From Seohaeicola saemankumensis (GTDB lineage: Bacteria; Pseudomonadota; Alphaproteobacteria; Rhodobacterales; Rhodobacteraceae): a stretch of 64,000 nt of DNA. Made by a program: the position numbers and the translations under genes. Positions 15,372 through 23,975 of the stretch are shown one piece after another. The stretch spans positions 186,001 to 250,000 of the forward strand of contig NZ_JAINWI010000012.1 in the NCBI RefSeq assembly GCF_021021435.1, read 5' to 3'. The number at the start of each line of letters is the position of its first letter. The first letter of the stretch is position 1. The notes beneath the pieces were generated by a model. It ran no database searches, was not told where the DNA came from, and was given only the letters and a program-made list of their open reading frames with translations.

Positions 15372-15761
15372 CTATTTCACGCGGCTCCAGTTTCCGCCTT
15401 CGCGGCAAATTCCCATCACGCAACCGCTGACTTTCAGCGTATTGCCCGACAGTTCCAGCCTGGAATTATAGGTCTTGTTGCGATCAGGGGCCCAGACCTT
15501 GCCCTTATAGGCGCCACCACCGGCACTCACGGTTTCCGAGATGATCATCTTGCCGTTATTCGCGCTGGCGATCTCTGTGCCCGCGCCGTCAAACGACTTG
15601 ACCAGCGTGCCGCAAATCTGCTGACCGCATGGCGCGACCTGTATCAGGCCGGTATTGCCGTTGTCATCGGGTGCCGTGCGCCATGTGCCCAGAAGCGGCT
15701 CGGCCATTGCGCCGCCCGCTGCCATGATCATACCCACCACTAATAGTCCTGTCTTGCGCAT
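15372..15761 (-). CDS. DUF2147 secreted protein
   Basis: The 129-residue protein has a Sec signal peptide ([20 protein letters not shown], cleavage after about residue 20). The mature DUF2147 domain begins [20 protein letters not shown], contains the [10 protein letters not shown] pair, and ends with [22 protein letters not shown]. The four cysteines suggest disulfides in the periplasm. The function of DUF2147 is not established. ATG 15761 has GGGAGG upstream. It sits antisense between hisH and hisA, interrupting the his cluster. Confidence 0.9.
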   Translation of the reverse strand: MRKTGLLVVGMIMAAGGAMAEPLLGTWRTAPDDNGNTGLIQVAPCGQQICGTLVKSFDGAGTEIASANNGKMIISETVSAGGGAYKGKVWAPDRNKTYNSRLELSGNTLKVSGCVMGICREGGNWSRVK

Positions 15762-15909
15762 GCCATCATCCTCCCTGATGCCTGTTCGGACCTTGCCGCG
15801 CGTCGTGGCACCGATCAAGCATAACGTAAGGCCACCCATGCGGCCTGCGTTGCATTTTCCCGCAGCCCGTGGTCAAAAGCCGGCAATCTCCGATAAAACA
15901 GGTGCACCC

Positions 15910-16632
15910 ATGATCCTCTACCCCGCCATCGACCTGAAAGACGGCAAGGCCGTGCGCCTCTATAAGGGCGAAATGGCGCAGGCCACGGTCTTCAATGATG
16001 ACCCCGCCGCACAGGCGATGGAATTCGTGAACGCAGGCTGCGAATGGCTGCATCTGGTGGACCTGAACGGCGCTTTCGCGGGCGAGCCGGTCAATGCCGC
16101 CCCCGTCGAGGCGATTCTGGCGCAAACGAAAGTGCCCGCACAACTGGGCGGTGGCATCCGCGACATGGCCACGATCGAGCGCTGGCTGTCAAAGGGGCTG
16201 GCCCGCGTGATCCTTGGCACTGTCGCTGTGGAAAATCCCGCGCTGGTACGCGAGGCGGCCCGCGCCTTTCCCGGACAAGTCGCTGTCGGTATTGATGCCC
16301 GCGATGGCCGTGTCGCCACCAAGGGCTGGGCGACCGAGACCGATGTGATGGTGACCGATCTGGCCCGCAGTTTTGAGGACGCAGGCGTCGCTGCGATCAT
16401 CTATACCGACATCAATCGCGACGGCGCGATGCAGGGTCCGAATATCGACGCCACCGCGGCGCTGGCCCATGCCGTCAGCATCCCCGTTATTGCCTCGGGC
16501 GGTGTGTCATCGCTGGCAGACCTGATCGCGCTGCGCGATTGCGGGGCAGCCCTCAACGGCGCGATTTCGGGTCGCGCGCTTTACGACGGGGCGCTGGATC
16601 TGGGTGAGGCGCTGGCCGCGCTGAAAGCCTGA
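15910..16632 (+). CDS. hisA: ProFAR isomerase
   Basis: The 240-residue TIM barrel isomerises ProFAR to PRFAR, the HisF substrate. Family blocks seen are [47 protein letters not shown], and the phosphate site [16 protein letters not shown] 15910 begins right at the conserved N-terminus; the open frame continues far upstream without family similarity and overlaps the antisense DUF2147 gene. A small membrane-protein gene follows after 15 bp. Confidence 0.96.
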   Translation: MILYPAIDLKDGKAVRLYKGEMAQATVFNDDPAAQAMEFVNAGCEWLHLVDLNGAFAGEPVNAAPVEAILAQTKVPAQLGGGIRDMATIERWLSKGLARVILGTVAVENPALVREAARAFPGQVAVGIDARDGRVATKGWATETDVMVTDLARSFEDAGVAAIIYTDINRDGAMQGPNIDATAALAHAVSIPVIASGGVSSLADLIALRDCGAALNGAISGRALYDGALDLGEALAALKA

Positions 16633-16647
16633 CGGATCGGGCCGGTC

Positions 16648-17001
16648 TTGACGCTCATCTTCCTGATGGTCTTCGTCACGGTTCCGGTTCTAGTCTGGCG
16701 TTACTTTCGCGCCCGCCGCGTGGCGATTATCATCATTGCCTTATGGCTTGGCCCGGTGCTTTTTCTGCTGGGCTTCGACCTTGGAATGTCGGGCTGCGCC
16801 AACCTGCCATATACCTCTGTCGGCGGTTACCTCGATTGTCCTACAAGGGCGCATGAGGCCATCTATGCTGTCTTCGGCCCGCTGGCCTCGGTTCTGGTGG
16901 TGCTCCTGCTTTCGCACGGGTTGACAAGCCTCGCTCTGTTCCTGCTGCCGCTGGTCGCCGGTCTTGCGCTGGAACTGGTCCTGCGTCGCACCGGTAGATA
17001 G
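16648..17001 (+). CDS. Small membrane protein of unknown function between hisA and hisF
   Basis: I do not recognise a family. The 117-residue product would have about three membrane segments (2-17, 25-46, 75-108) and a periplasmic loop with two cysteines (SGCANLPYTSVGGYLDCP). The start is TTG at 16648; an ATG at 16666 is the alternative and would lose most of the first helix. It is on the his strand, 15 bp after hisA and 70 bp before hisF, so it is probably cotranscribed. The codon use resembles its neighbours. Confidence 0.7.
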   Translation: MTLIFLMVFVTVPVLVWRYFRARRVAIIIIALWLGPVLFLLGFDLGMSGCANLPYTSVGGYLDCPTRAHEAIYAVFGPLASVLVVLLLSHGLTSLALFLLPLVAGLALELVLRRTGR

Positions 17002-17071
17002 CCGCGCCGTTGCATAGCCTGCCCACCCAGAGTAAACGCAAGGCGTTCCCGTGCAAAAAGGCCCGACCCAC

Positions 17072-17832
<761 letters not shown>

Positions 17833-17836
<4 letters not shown>

Positions 17837-18144
17837 CACTTGACGACCTAGCCACCCTGATCGCTGCCCGCGCCACAGCGGACCCCGAGTCAAGCTGGAC
17901 CGCGAAACTGCTGTCCGAAGGCCCTGAAAAATGCGCCGAGAAATTCGGCGAGGAAGCTGTCGAAGCCATTATCGAGGCGGTCAAGGGCGACCGTGCCGCG
18001 CTGACCTCGGAAGCCGCCGACGTGCTGTTCCACCTGCTTGTCATGCTGCAATCGCGCGATGTGGCCCTATCCGATGTGATGGCCGAGCTTGCGCGCCGTC
18101 AGGGCACTTCCGGCATCGCGGAAAAAGCGGCCCGCAAAGGCTAG
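17833..18144 (+). CDS. hisE: Phosphoribosyl-ATP pyrophosphohydrolase
   Basis: The 103-residue MazG-like hydrolase converts PR-ATP to PR-AMP. The metal-binding [15 protein letters not shown] and [13 protein letters not shown] motifs are intact, and the length is standard for a stand-alone HisE; hisI is not fused or adjacent. The start overlaps the hisF stop (ATGA), so the pair is translationally coupled. It closes the his cluster; no terminator is obvious after it. Confidence 0.95.
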
Positions 18145-18155
18145 GCCGCACGCAG

Positions 18156-18178
18156 TTTCTTCTTGCCCCAAATATCCA
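18156..18178 (+). repeat. Dispersed intergenic repeat, short copy (core only)
   Basis: TTTCTTCTTGCCCCAAATAT is followed by CC. It shares the core CTTCTTGCcCCAAATATCC with sites at 25321, 48184 and 59446. This copy lacks the GC-rich palindromic half. Confidence 0.6.
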
Positions 18179-18199
18179 AACGCCACGCGTTCCGCCGGA

Positions 18200-18673
18200 T
18201 CACAGCTTGCTGGAGATCACGCCCGTCGCAAAGCCGCCCATCCGCAACTCACCGAACAGGCGCTGGTACTCGATCTTGGGGCAGCGGTTCATCACCACAT
18301 CCACTCCGCGCGCCTGCGCCAGCGCCGCAGCCTCGTCATTCACCACACCGATCTGCATCCAGATCGTCTGCAGCTTGGGAAACAACTCCAGCGCCTCTTG
18401 CACAATCGGCAGCACATGTTCAGAGCGGCGGAAGATATCGACCAAATCCACCCCGCCCTCGATCTCGGACAGATGCCCCCTGACCTTCTGCCCGAACAGC
18501 ATCTCGCCCGCGTGACCCGGATTGACAGGAATAACCTGAAACCCCTTCAGCGACAGATAGCGCGCCACATAATAGCTGGGTCGCACAGGGTTCATCGACA
18601 CGCCCACCACCGCGATACGGCGCGTGCGTTTCAGAATGTCCTTGAGGAACGCGTCGGAATAGGTCTGGCTCAT
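18200..18673 (-). CDS. CoA-binding-domain (YccU-like) protein
   Basis: The 157-residue protein is a single Rossmann-type CoA_binding domain related to the N-terminal domain of succinyl-CoA synthetase alpha. It shows RIAVVGVSMNPVRPSYYVARYL, VIPVNPGHAGEMLFGQKV, and DLVDIFRRSEHVLPIVQEAL, ending NRCPKIEYQRLFGEL. Proteins of this family are conserved but the biological role is unknown; binding of CoA is a family-level assumption. Convergent to hisE and separated from it by the short repeat core. Confidence 0.88.
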   Translation of the reverse strand: MSQTYSDAFLKDILKRTRRIAVVGVSMNPVRPSYYVARYLSLKGFQVIPVNPGHAGEMLFGQKVRGHLSEIEGGVDLVDIFRRSEHVLPIVQEALELFPKLQTIWMQIGVVNDEAAALAQARGVDVVMNRCPKIEYQRLFGELRMGGFATGVISSKL

Positions 18674-18730
18674 CCGCTCACCTTAACCACTGACCCGCCT
18701 GCCGAGAAGCCTGGCAGCGACATATCGGAT

Positions 18731-18760
18731 AAAAAAGCGCCCAAGGAAACCTTGGGCGCC
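18731..18760 (-). terminator. Rho-independent terminator downstream of the rlmB/zinc-ribbon genes
   Basis: Read on the minus strand, GCGCCCAAGG-TTT-CCTTGGGCGC is followed by six T residues. The 10-bp stem is perfect. It lies 145 bp past the stop of the zinc-ribbon gene, leaving a long 3' untranslated segment. Confidence 0.85.
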
Positions 18761-18903
18761 AGTCACGGAACGAGGGACAGTGAAGAAAGCGCGTATGTTC
18801 CGATAGCGCACCTTCCATACTGAAATGGGAAGCATGACCAAATAATGAAGATCCAGTAATAAACATGTGATCACAGCGCGATCTGGACCGGTCCGCCTAA
18901 GGA

Positions 18904-19236
18904 TCAATCAAAGACATCCTCAACGATGTCCCAGATTTCCGAGGCGATCCAGCGTGCCTTGCTTTTGCGCTTCTTGGCCTTGCTCTGCGCGGGCCGTGCA
19001 TCGGCGCGCGACCAGTCGATGTTCACGGCGACAGGGCGATTGCGCGGCCCACCCCGTTCGGGTTGCGGGGTCACCACAGGATGGTCGCGTACCGCCTCGG
19101 ACCGCAGCATCTTCATGTTGTGAAGCGGCGCACCGCAACTGGCACAAGACAGCTCGTGTCGCTCCTTGCCCCGCAACACCAATGCTGCCCGCGTCCCGCA
19201 ATAGCAGCAGGTGGCCACTTTCGTCCCGTAAGTCAT
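18904..19236 (-). CDS. Small zinc-ribbon protein with basic linker
   Basis: The 110-residue protein has a zinc ribbon made of CCYC (10-13) and CASC (30-33), then a Lys-rich stretch (AKKRKSKAR, about 86-94) and an acidic C-terminus (EIWDIVEDVFD). I recognise no named family; the layout suggests a nucleic-acid or ribosome-associated protein, but that is only inference. Start ATG 19236 has AAGGA about 8 nt upstream. It lies 10 bp after the rlmB-type gene on the same strand, and a strong terminator follows. Confidence 0.8.
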   Translation of the reverse strand: MTYGTKVATCCYCGTRAALVLRGKERHELSCASCGAPLHNMKMLRSEAVRDHPVVTPQPERGGPRNRPVAVNIDWSRADARPAQSKAKKRKSKARWIASEIWDIVEDVFD

Positions 19237-19246
19237 CCTGCGTCCT

Positions 19247-20026
19247 TCAATGTTCCATAGACGCATATAGGGCGACAGCCGCCGCATTGGAGACATTGAG
19301 CGATCCGAAATCTCCCGCGAAGGCGATTTTGACCAGATGGTCGCAGGTGGTTTGCGTTTTTTCGCGCAGTCCCGGCCCCTCGGCCCCCAGCACAAGTGCG
19401 ACAGGCCGGTCGCGCCTTCCCTCCAGCGCCTGTTCGATAGTCTGCGTGCCGGTACCGTCGAGGCCCAGCAGGATGTAACCCATCGCGCGCAGTTCCTCCA
19501 TCGTTTCGGCCAGATTCCTGACCCGCAGATAGGGCTGACGCTCCAGCGCGCCGCTGGCAGTTTTGGCCAGCGCACCGGTTTCAGGGGCCGAGTGATGGCG
19601 CGTGCCGATCACCGCACAAGCACCGAACACCTCGGCCGAGCGCAGGATCGCCCCCACATTATGCGGATCGGTCACACGGTCCAGCAAGATCACGCGCGGC
19701 ACCCGCCCCGGCACGCCCGCGCAGATATCCGCGACACGCCCCCAATCCAGCGGCTTGGCCTCCAATGCCGCCCCCTGATGCACGGATTGCGGGTCAATCG
19801 GCACCGAAAACCGGCGCGGGTCCACCAGTTCAGGCTCCATCCCGCTTGATGCAATCGCTTCGGCCAGCTTGTCATGGGCATTCTTGGTTACGACCAGACG
19901 CAACTTCTTGCGCGCGGGATTCAACAACGCATCGCGCACCGCATGCAGCCCGAACAGCCACACGGTTTCATTGACATCGGCCTTGCGAGCCTGTTCTTTT
20001 TCAACGACCCATTTGGGTTTTTTCAT
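19247..20026 (-). CDS. rlmB: RlmB/TrmH-family rRNA (guanosine-2'-O)-methyltransferase
   Basis: The 259-residue SPOUT methyltransferase has an N-terminal substrate-binding domain (LFGLHAVRDALLNPARKKLRL) and the knotted C-terminal domain with the three SpoU motifs: ILLDRVTDPHNVGAILRSA, LVLGAEGPGLREKT and LNVSNAAAVALY. RlmB modifies G2251 of 23S rRNA using SAM. The length and the N-terminal domain favour RlmB over tRNA-specific TrmH, but paralogues exist. Confidence 0.88.
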   Translation of the reverse strand: MKKPKWVVEKEQARKADVNETVWLFGLHAVRDALLNPARKKLRLVVTKNAHDKLAEAIASSGMEPELVDPRRFSVPIDPQSVHQGAALEAKPLDWGRVADICAGVPGRVPRVILLDRVTDPHNVGAILRSAEVFGACAVIGTRHHSAPETGALAKTASGALERQPYLRVRNLAETMEELRAMGYILLGLDGTGTQTIEQALEGRRDRPVALVLGAEGPGLREKTQTTCDHLVKIAFAGDFGSLNVSNAAAVALYASMEH

Positions 20027-20169
20027 AGTCTCCGGCCCCCATATGGTCCGCGCCCAACGCGCCGCTGCCGTTCATGCGCTCTGGGCCGCGCGGCTGCAAG
20101 GTTTTTCCTGTTGACGTCCCCTTGGTGGGGCATTAATCAGCGCCTCACGCGGCGGGCAACCGGCGCAGT

Positions 20170-20253
20170 GGGCGACAGGCCGCAAGGTGTGGCAGGGGAC
20201 TGTAACTCCCTCGCGGAGACGCACGCCTGGTTCGATTCCAGGGTCGCCCACCA
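20170..20253 (+). tRNA. tRNA-Tyr (GTA)
   Basis: Acceptor GGGCGAC/GTCGCCC, D-arm GCCGCAAGGTGTGGC, anticodon loop CTGTAAC with GTA, a long class II variable arm, T-arm CCTGGTTCGATTCCAGG, discriminator A and an encoded CCA at 20251-20253. Confidence 0.96.
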
Positions 20254-20319
20254 TTAAATTTCAGCATGCTTTGCAAAAGACCGGCGGGGCATGCGGATGC
20301 TTTGCCCCATTCACCCGCC

Positions 20320-22116
20320 TTATTCCGCTGCCGAGGTCCCGCCGCCGAACTGCACGTCATGCAGCGCCTTGAACTTGCCGTTGAGCGCCAACAATTCCTG
20401 CACGCTGCCCTGCTCCAGAATCTCGCCAGCCTCCAGATAACAGATGCAATCGGCGTTCATCACGGTCGACAGGCGGTGTGCGATCACGATTGTCGTCACG
20501 CCTTGCGTGATACGCGCCAGCGCATCGCGCACCAGTACCTCTGAATGGCTGTCCAGCGCGCTGGTTGCTTCGTCCAACAGCAAGATCGGCGCACGCCGCA
20601 GCACGGCACGTGCAATCGACAATCGCTGCCTCTGTCCGCCTGACAGGAACGAGCCGTTCTCACCGATCTGGGTCTCATAGCCGCCGGGCAGTTTGTCGAT
20701 GAATTCGTGGGCATGGGCAATTTTCGCGGCCTCGATCACCTCTTCTTCGGTGGCGTCGGGGCGCGCCAGGCGCAGGTTCTCCATCACAGTGGCAGAGAAC
20801 AGGAATGTATCCTGACCGACAAAGGCGATCTTGTCGCGCAAAGATGTAAAACTGGCCATCTTGATGTCCTGACCGTCAATCAGGACCTTGCCATCGGTCG
20901 GATCATAGAGCCGCAGAACCAGGTTCAAAAGCGTTGACTTCCCTCCGCCTGACGGCCCCACCAGCGCTGTGGTCTTGCCCGCAGGAAAGGCAACACTGAC
21001 ACCGTTCAGGACAGATTCGTTGCCATTGTAGGAAAACCGTACATCCTCCATCTGGACAGCGCCGGGGCCAGCCTGAAGGGGCACCGCGTTCTCGGCTTCC
21101 AGAAGGGTCTGCGGAGCGTCCAGCAGGTCATACATCATTTTGACCCCGACCATACCGCTTTCGATAATCACACGCATCCGCGACAGGCGCTTGGCCGGTT
21201 CGTAAGCCATCAAAAAGGCGGTCACGAAGGACATCAGCTGTCCCGGCGTACCGGGGGCCTGTCCGAAAATGTTGACCGCACTCAGGATCACGATCGAGGC
21301 AATGGCCAACCCTGTGATAACATCCAGAAGCGGCATCGTTGCAGCCTCAAGCCGGACCATCTTGTTGGCGCGGCTTTCGACCTGACGCACAGCAACATCC
21401 ATACGCCCCGACATACGCGGCTCTAGCCCGAAGGCCTTGACCACCCGCGCACCGGTCGACGTTTCCTGCACGACCTTGATGATCTCGCCCAGACCCGCCA
21501 TTTCTTGCGCCATAACCTCGCGCACGCGTCTGAGGATTTTCTGCAACCCGTAAAGCGCCGCAGGTCCTACGATCAGACTGATCAGGGACAGGAACGGCTG
21601 CTGGTAGAACATGACCGCAACCAACCCCACAAGGGTAAACAGGTCGCGGATAAAACCTGTGACGATGGTGTCGATTACACGCCGCGCGGCCTGCGCGCTC
21701 TGGGTGATCTTCAACAGCAGATCCGAAGATTCGTTGGTGTTGAAAAATGCCACGCCCTGCTGCAGCAGGCGACTGTAAAGCTGCATCTGCTTTTGCGCTA
21801 CGATCCTGTTGCCGGCGCGAGCCATCAGAACCGCCTGCACGTAAAAGGCGGCACCTTTGAACGCAAAGATCAGCGCGACGCCCGCACCCACCATGAAAAC
21901 GCGCATCCGGTCCTCGGGCGTGGACAGGGTGTCGATGATCTCGCCCATCATCCATGCCGACAGCGCGGTGGAGGCCGCAACCAGCAACATCGCCGCCGAG
22001 GCCGCCATGTATTTCCAGCGATGCTCCTGAAAGCTTTCCAGCAACAGCCGCATAAGAAGGCTGTCTGCAGGCAGACGTTCCAGCCAACGCTCGTTCCAAG
22101 GCTTCTTTTGTGTCAT
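20320..22116 (-). CDS. ABC transporter half-unit, MsbA/lipid-exporter type (permease fused to ATPase)
   Basis: The 598-residue exporter has an N-terminal six-helix membrane domain (about 30-330), beginning LLLESFQEHRWKYMAASAAMLL, and a C-terminal ATPase. ATPase motifs are Walker A VGPSGGGKST (about 384-393), signature LSGGQRQRL near 488-496, Walker B ILLLDEATSALD, and the H-loop IVIAHRLSTV. It would work as a homodimer at the inner membrane. MsbA-type transporters flip lipid A or other amphiphiles; the substrate here cannot be read from sequence. It is divergent from the GT-like gene. No strong ribosome site precedes the ATG. Confidence 0.9.
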   Translation of the reverse strand: MTQKKPWNERWLERLPADSLLMRLLLESFQEHRWKYMAASAAMLLVAASTALSAWMMGEIIDTLSTPEDRMRVFMVGAGVALIFAFKGAAFYVQAVLMARAGNRIVAQKQMQLYSRLLQQGVAFFNTNESSDLLLKITQSAQAARRVIDTIVTGFIRDLFTLVGLVAVMFYQQPFLSLISLIVGPAALYGLQKILRRVREVMAQEMAGLGEIIKVVQETSTGARVVKAFGLEPRMSGRMDVAVRQVESRANKMVRLEAATMPLLDVITGLAIASIVILSAVNIFGQAPGTPGQLMSFVTAFLMAYEPAKRLSRMRVIIESGMVGVKMMYDLLDAPQTLLEAENAVPLQAGPGAVQMEDVRFSYNGNESVLNGVSVAFPAGKTTALVGPSGGGKSTLLNLVLRLYDPTDGKVLIDGQDIKMASFTSLRDKIAFVGQDTFLFSATVMENLRLARPDATEEEVIEAAKIAHAHEFIDKLPGGYETQIGENGSFLSGGQRQRLSIARAVLRRAPILLLDEATSALDSHSEVLVRDALARITQGVTTIVIAHRLSTVMNADCICYLEAGEILEQGSVQELLALNGKFKALHDVQFGGGTSAAE

Positions 22117-22416
22117 TTATCCGCGGTCGATGCTTCTAGGTCGTATCGTGGCGTTTCACCTAACAGCTTGGTCACGACGGGTCGACATGTAACTTGACGT
22201 CCGCCCTGTGATGCCCCGCGCGATGATGCAGCGCAGCGACAAGGCAGAGGGCTAAGGCTTGACGCCTAATTGTTGATGCGGGGCACAAATTGCAAGAGGG
22301 CGGCAGGATGATCCCGCGCGTCACGTCGCGCGCATGATGCCCCTTCTGCCTGCGACAGAACCTGCCTATAGTTGCGCCAGCAAAGCGGCAAGACGACAGG
22401 CGCAGACGGGGCAAAG
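22117..22416. other. Intergenic region between divergent genes
   Basis: This 300-bp stretch separates the divergent ABC transporter and GT-like genes. Both promoters should lie here. Short in-frame stretches exist on each strand but have neither ribosome sites nor a recognisable product. I see no RNA gene or repeat in it. Confidence 0.5.
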
Positions 22417-23436
22417 ATGGCAAAGCGGGCAAGCAAACCCAAGGCAGAAAAGCGCAAGCCTTTCAATATCATGATCGTCGCCCAGCGGGGGCGGCTACAG
22501 TATGAGGCGCTGATTTTCGCGGCCAGCCTGCGCCACTCCTGCCCCGACTTTGCCGGTCGCCTGTTCGTCGCGGTGCCGCAGCCAGGCCCGCTTTGGCCCA
22601 CTGACCCGTCCGTGATCGACCCAGATATTTTGGCGCTTCTGGCCGAGATGGGTGCCGAAATCCTGCCCTTTGAAAGCCGTCATTTCGGCGCGCAATATCC
22701 CTATGGCAACAAGATCGAGGCGCTGCTGGCCATGCCGGAAGGCGAAGCTTTCGTGTTTTTCGACACCGACACGCTGATCACCGGCGATCTGGGCTCTGTG
22801 CCGTTCGATTTCGACCGCCCCACAGCATCGCTCCGGCGTGAGGGGACATGGCCGCAGATCGAGCTTTACGGACCCGACCACAGCGCGATCTGGTCCTCGC
22901 TCTATGCCAAGTTCGGACTGGATTTCGAAAGCTCTCTCGACTCCGAGCAGCCTGATGGCTATTGGCAGAAATATCTGTATTTCAACGCAGGTTTCTTTTT
23001 TTACCGCTGTCCCCACGTCTTCGGACAGCGTTTTCTGGACACGGCGCTGGCGATCCGCGATACACCGCCGCCCGAACTGGTCTGCCAGTCGCTGGACCCC
23101 TGGCTGGATCAGGTGGCCCTGCCCTTGGTGATCCACGCTTTGGGCGGCGGGCGTAACACCCTGCCGGATGGGTTGCTGGACGGGGATATCAGCTGCCACT
23201 ACCGCCTTTTGCCGATGCTCTATGCCCGCGAAAGCGATGCTGTTGTCGCCCTCTTGGAAGAGGTGACAAGCCCGAACCGGATCAAGCGCGTCCTCAAGGG
23301 CCATGATCCGGCCAAGCGGATGATCTATCAGGGCCGCGGGACAAAGCTGCGCGAGATGTTCGACCGCAACGCCCTGCCCCGCCGCGAACAGATGATCCGC
23401 AACCAGATCAAGAAAGCCGGTTTCTGGATGCGGTAG
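22417..23436 (+). CDS. GT-A/GT8-like putative glycosyltransferase
   Basis: The 339-residue protein has a basic N-terminus, then a nucleotide-sugar-transferase-like fold: FNIMIVAQRGRLQYEALIFAASLR and, at 114-120, FFDTDTL. That reads as the DxD metal/nucleotide motif of GT-A glycosyltransferases, at the distance usual for family 8. YLYFNAGFFFYRCP resembles the conserved FNSGV block of that group. No signal peptide or membrane span is visible, so a cytosolic enzyme is likely. Donor and acceptor are unknown. ATG 22417 has only a weak GCAAAG site; a more distal in-frame start is less likely. Confidence 0.72.
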   Translation: MAKRASKPKAEKRKPFNIMIVAQRGRLQYEALIFAASLRHSCPDFAGRLFVAVPQPGPLWPTDPSVIDPDILALLAEMGAEILPFESRHFGAQYPYGNKIEALLAMPEGEAFVFFDTDTLITGDLGSVPFDFDRPTASLRREGTWPQIELYGPDHSAIWSSLYAKFGLDFESSLDSEQPDGYWQKYLYFNAGFFFYRCPHVFGQRFLDTALAIRDTPPPELVCQSLDPWLDQVALPLVIHALGGGRNTLPDGLLDGDISCHYRLLPMLYARESDAVVALLEEVTSPNRIKRVLKGHDPAKRMIYQGRGTKLREMFDRNALPRREQMIRNQIKKAGFWMR

Positions 23437-23448
23437 CTCCCAAGCCCC

Positions 23449-23862
23449 TCAGGACGCGAAAATACCCGTCGTATCTGCAAAGCCTTTGACCTCGATCGGG
23501 TTGCCGGACAGGTCGCGAAAAAACATCGTCCATTGCTCGCCCGGCCCGCCCTGAAACCGGACCGACGGCGGAATGACGAAATCGACTCCTGCCGCGTCCA
23601 GCCTGGCAGCCAGTACCTTCCAGTCATCCAGGCCCAGCACGATCCCGAAATGCGGCATAGGCACCATATGCTCGCCCACGCGCCCGGTGTTCGATGTCAC
23701 GAATGGCGTGCCCAGATGCAGGCTCAACTGGTGACCGAAAAAATCGAAATCCACCCATGTATCAGTACTGCGCCCCTCTTCTGCCCCCATGACGCCGGAA
23801 TAGAATTCGCGCGCAGCATCAAGATCGTGAACATGGATGGCCAGATGGAAGACTGAACGCAT
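23449..23862 (-). CDS. VOC-superfamily (glyoxalase/bleomycin-resistance-like) protein
   Basis: The 137-residue protein has the paired beta-alpha-beta-beta-beta modules of the VOC fold: FHLAIHVHDLDAAREFYSGVMG, DFDFFGHQLSLHLG, HFGIVLGLDDW and the C-terminal LSGNPIEVKGFAD. His (residue 5 region), His in HQLSLHLG and the C-terminal Glu could form the metal site. Substrate unknown. ATG 23862 follows AAAGGACAAATC. Its promoter region is shared with the divergent metY. Confidence 0.88.
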   Translation of the reverse strand: MRSVFHLAIHVHDLDAAREFYSGVMGAEEGRSTDTWVDFDFFGHQLSLHLGTPFVTSNTGRVGEHMVPMPHFGIVLGLDDWKVLAARLDAAGVDFVIPPSVRFQGGPGEQWTMFFRDLSGNPIEVKGFADTTGIFAS

Positions 23863-23900
23863 GATTTGTCCTTTCCGGGGCGTTGCCCGCGTTTTGCCCC

Positions 23901-23927
23901 GCGCTGCACCGTTGTGATGCGCTGCAC
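23901..23927. promoter_or_regulatory. Direct repeat GCGCTGCAC in the metY/VOC divergent region
   Basis: GCGCTGCAC occurs at 23901-23909 and again at 23919-23927, an 18-bp period that would put both copies on nearly the same helix face. It lies about 50-75 bp upstream of metY. It could be an operator, but I do not recognise the regulator, and no SAM riboswitch consensus is visible here. Confidence 0.35.
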
Positions 23928-23975
23928 GATGGCCTACTGATTTGGTCAATTCATTATAAACCGGAGGAGAGTTCA

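Noticed and set aside
18683-18907. A 74-codon minus-strand frame downstream of the zinc-ribbon gene
   Set aside because: It reads through a perfect terminator hairpin (18731-18760) and has no ribosome site or recognisable product.
23863-23975. SAM-II or SAM/SAH riboswitch upstream of metY
   Set aside because: I could not find the conserved pseudoknot segments of either class in the 113-bp leader.
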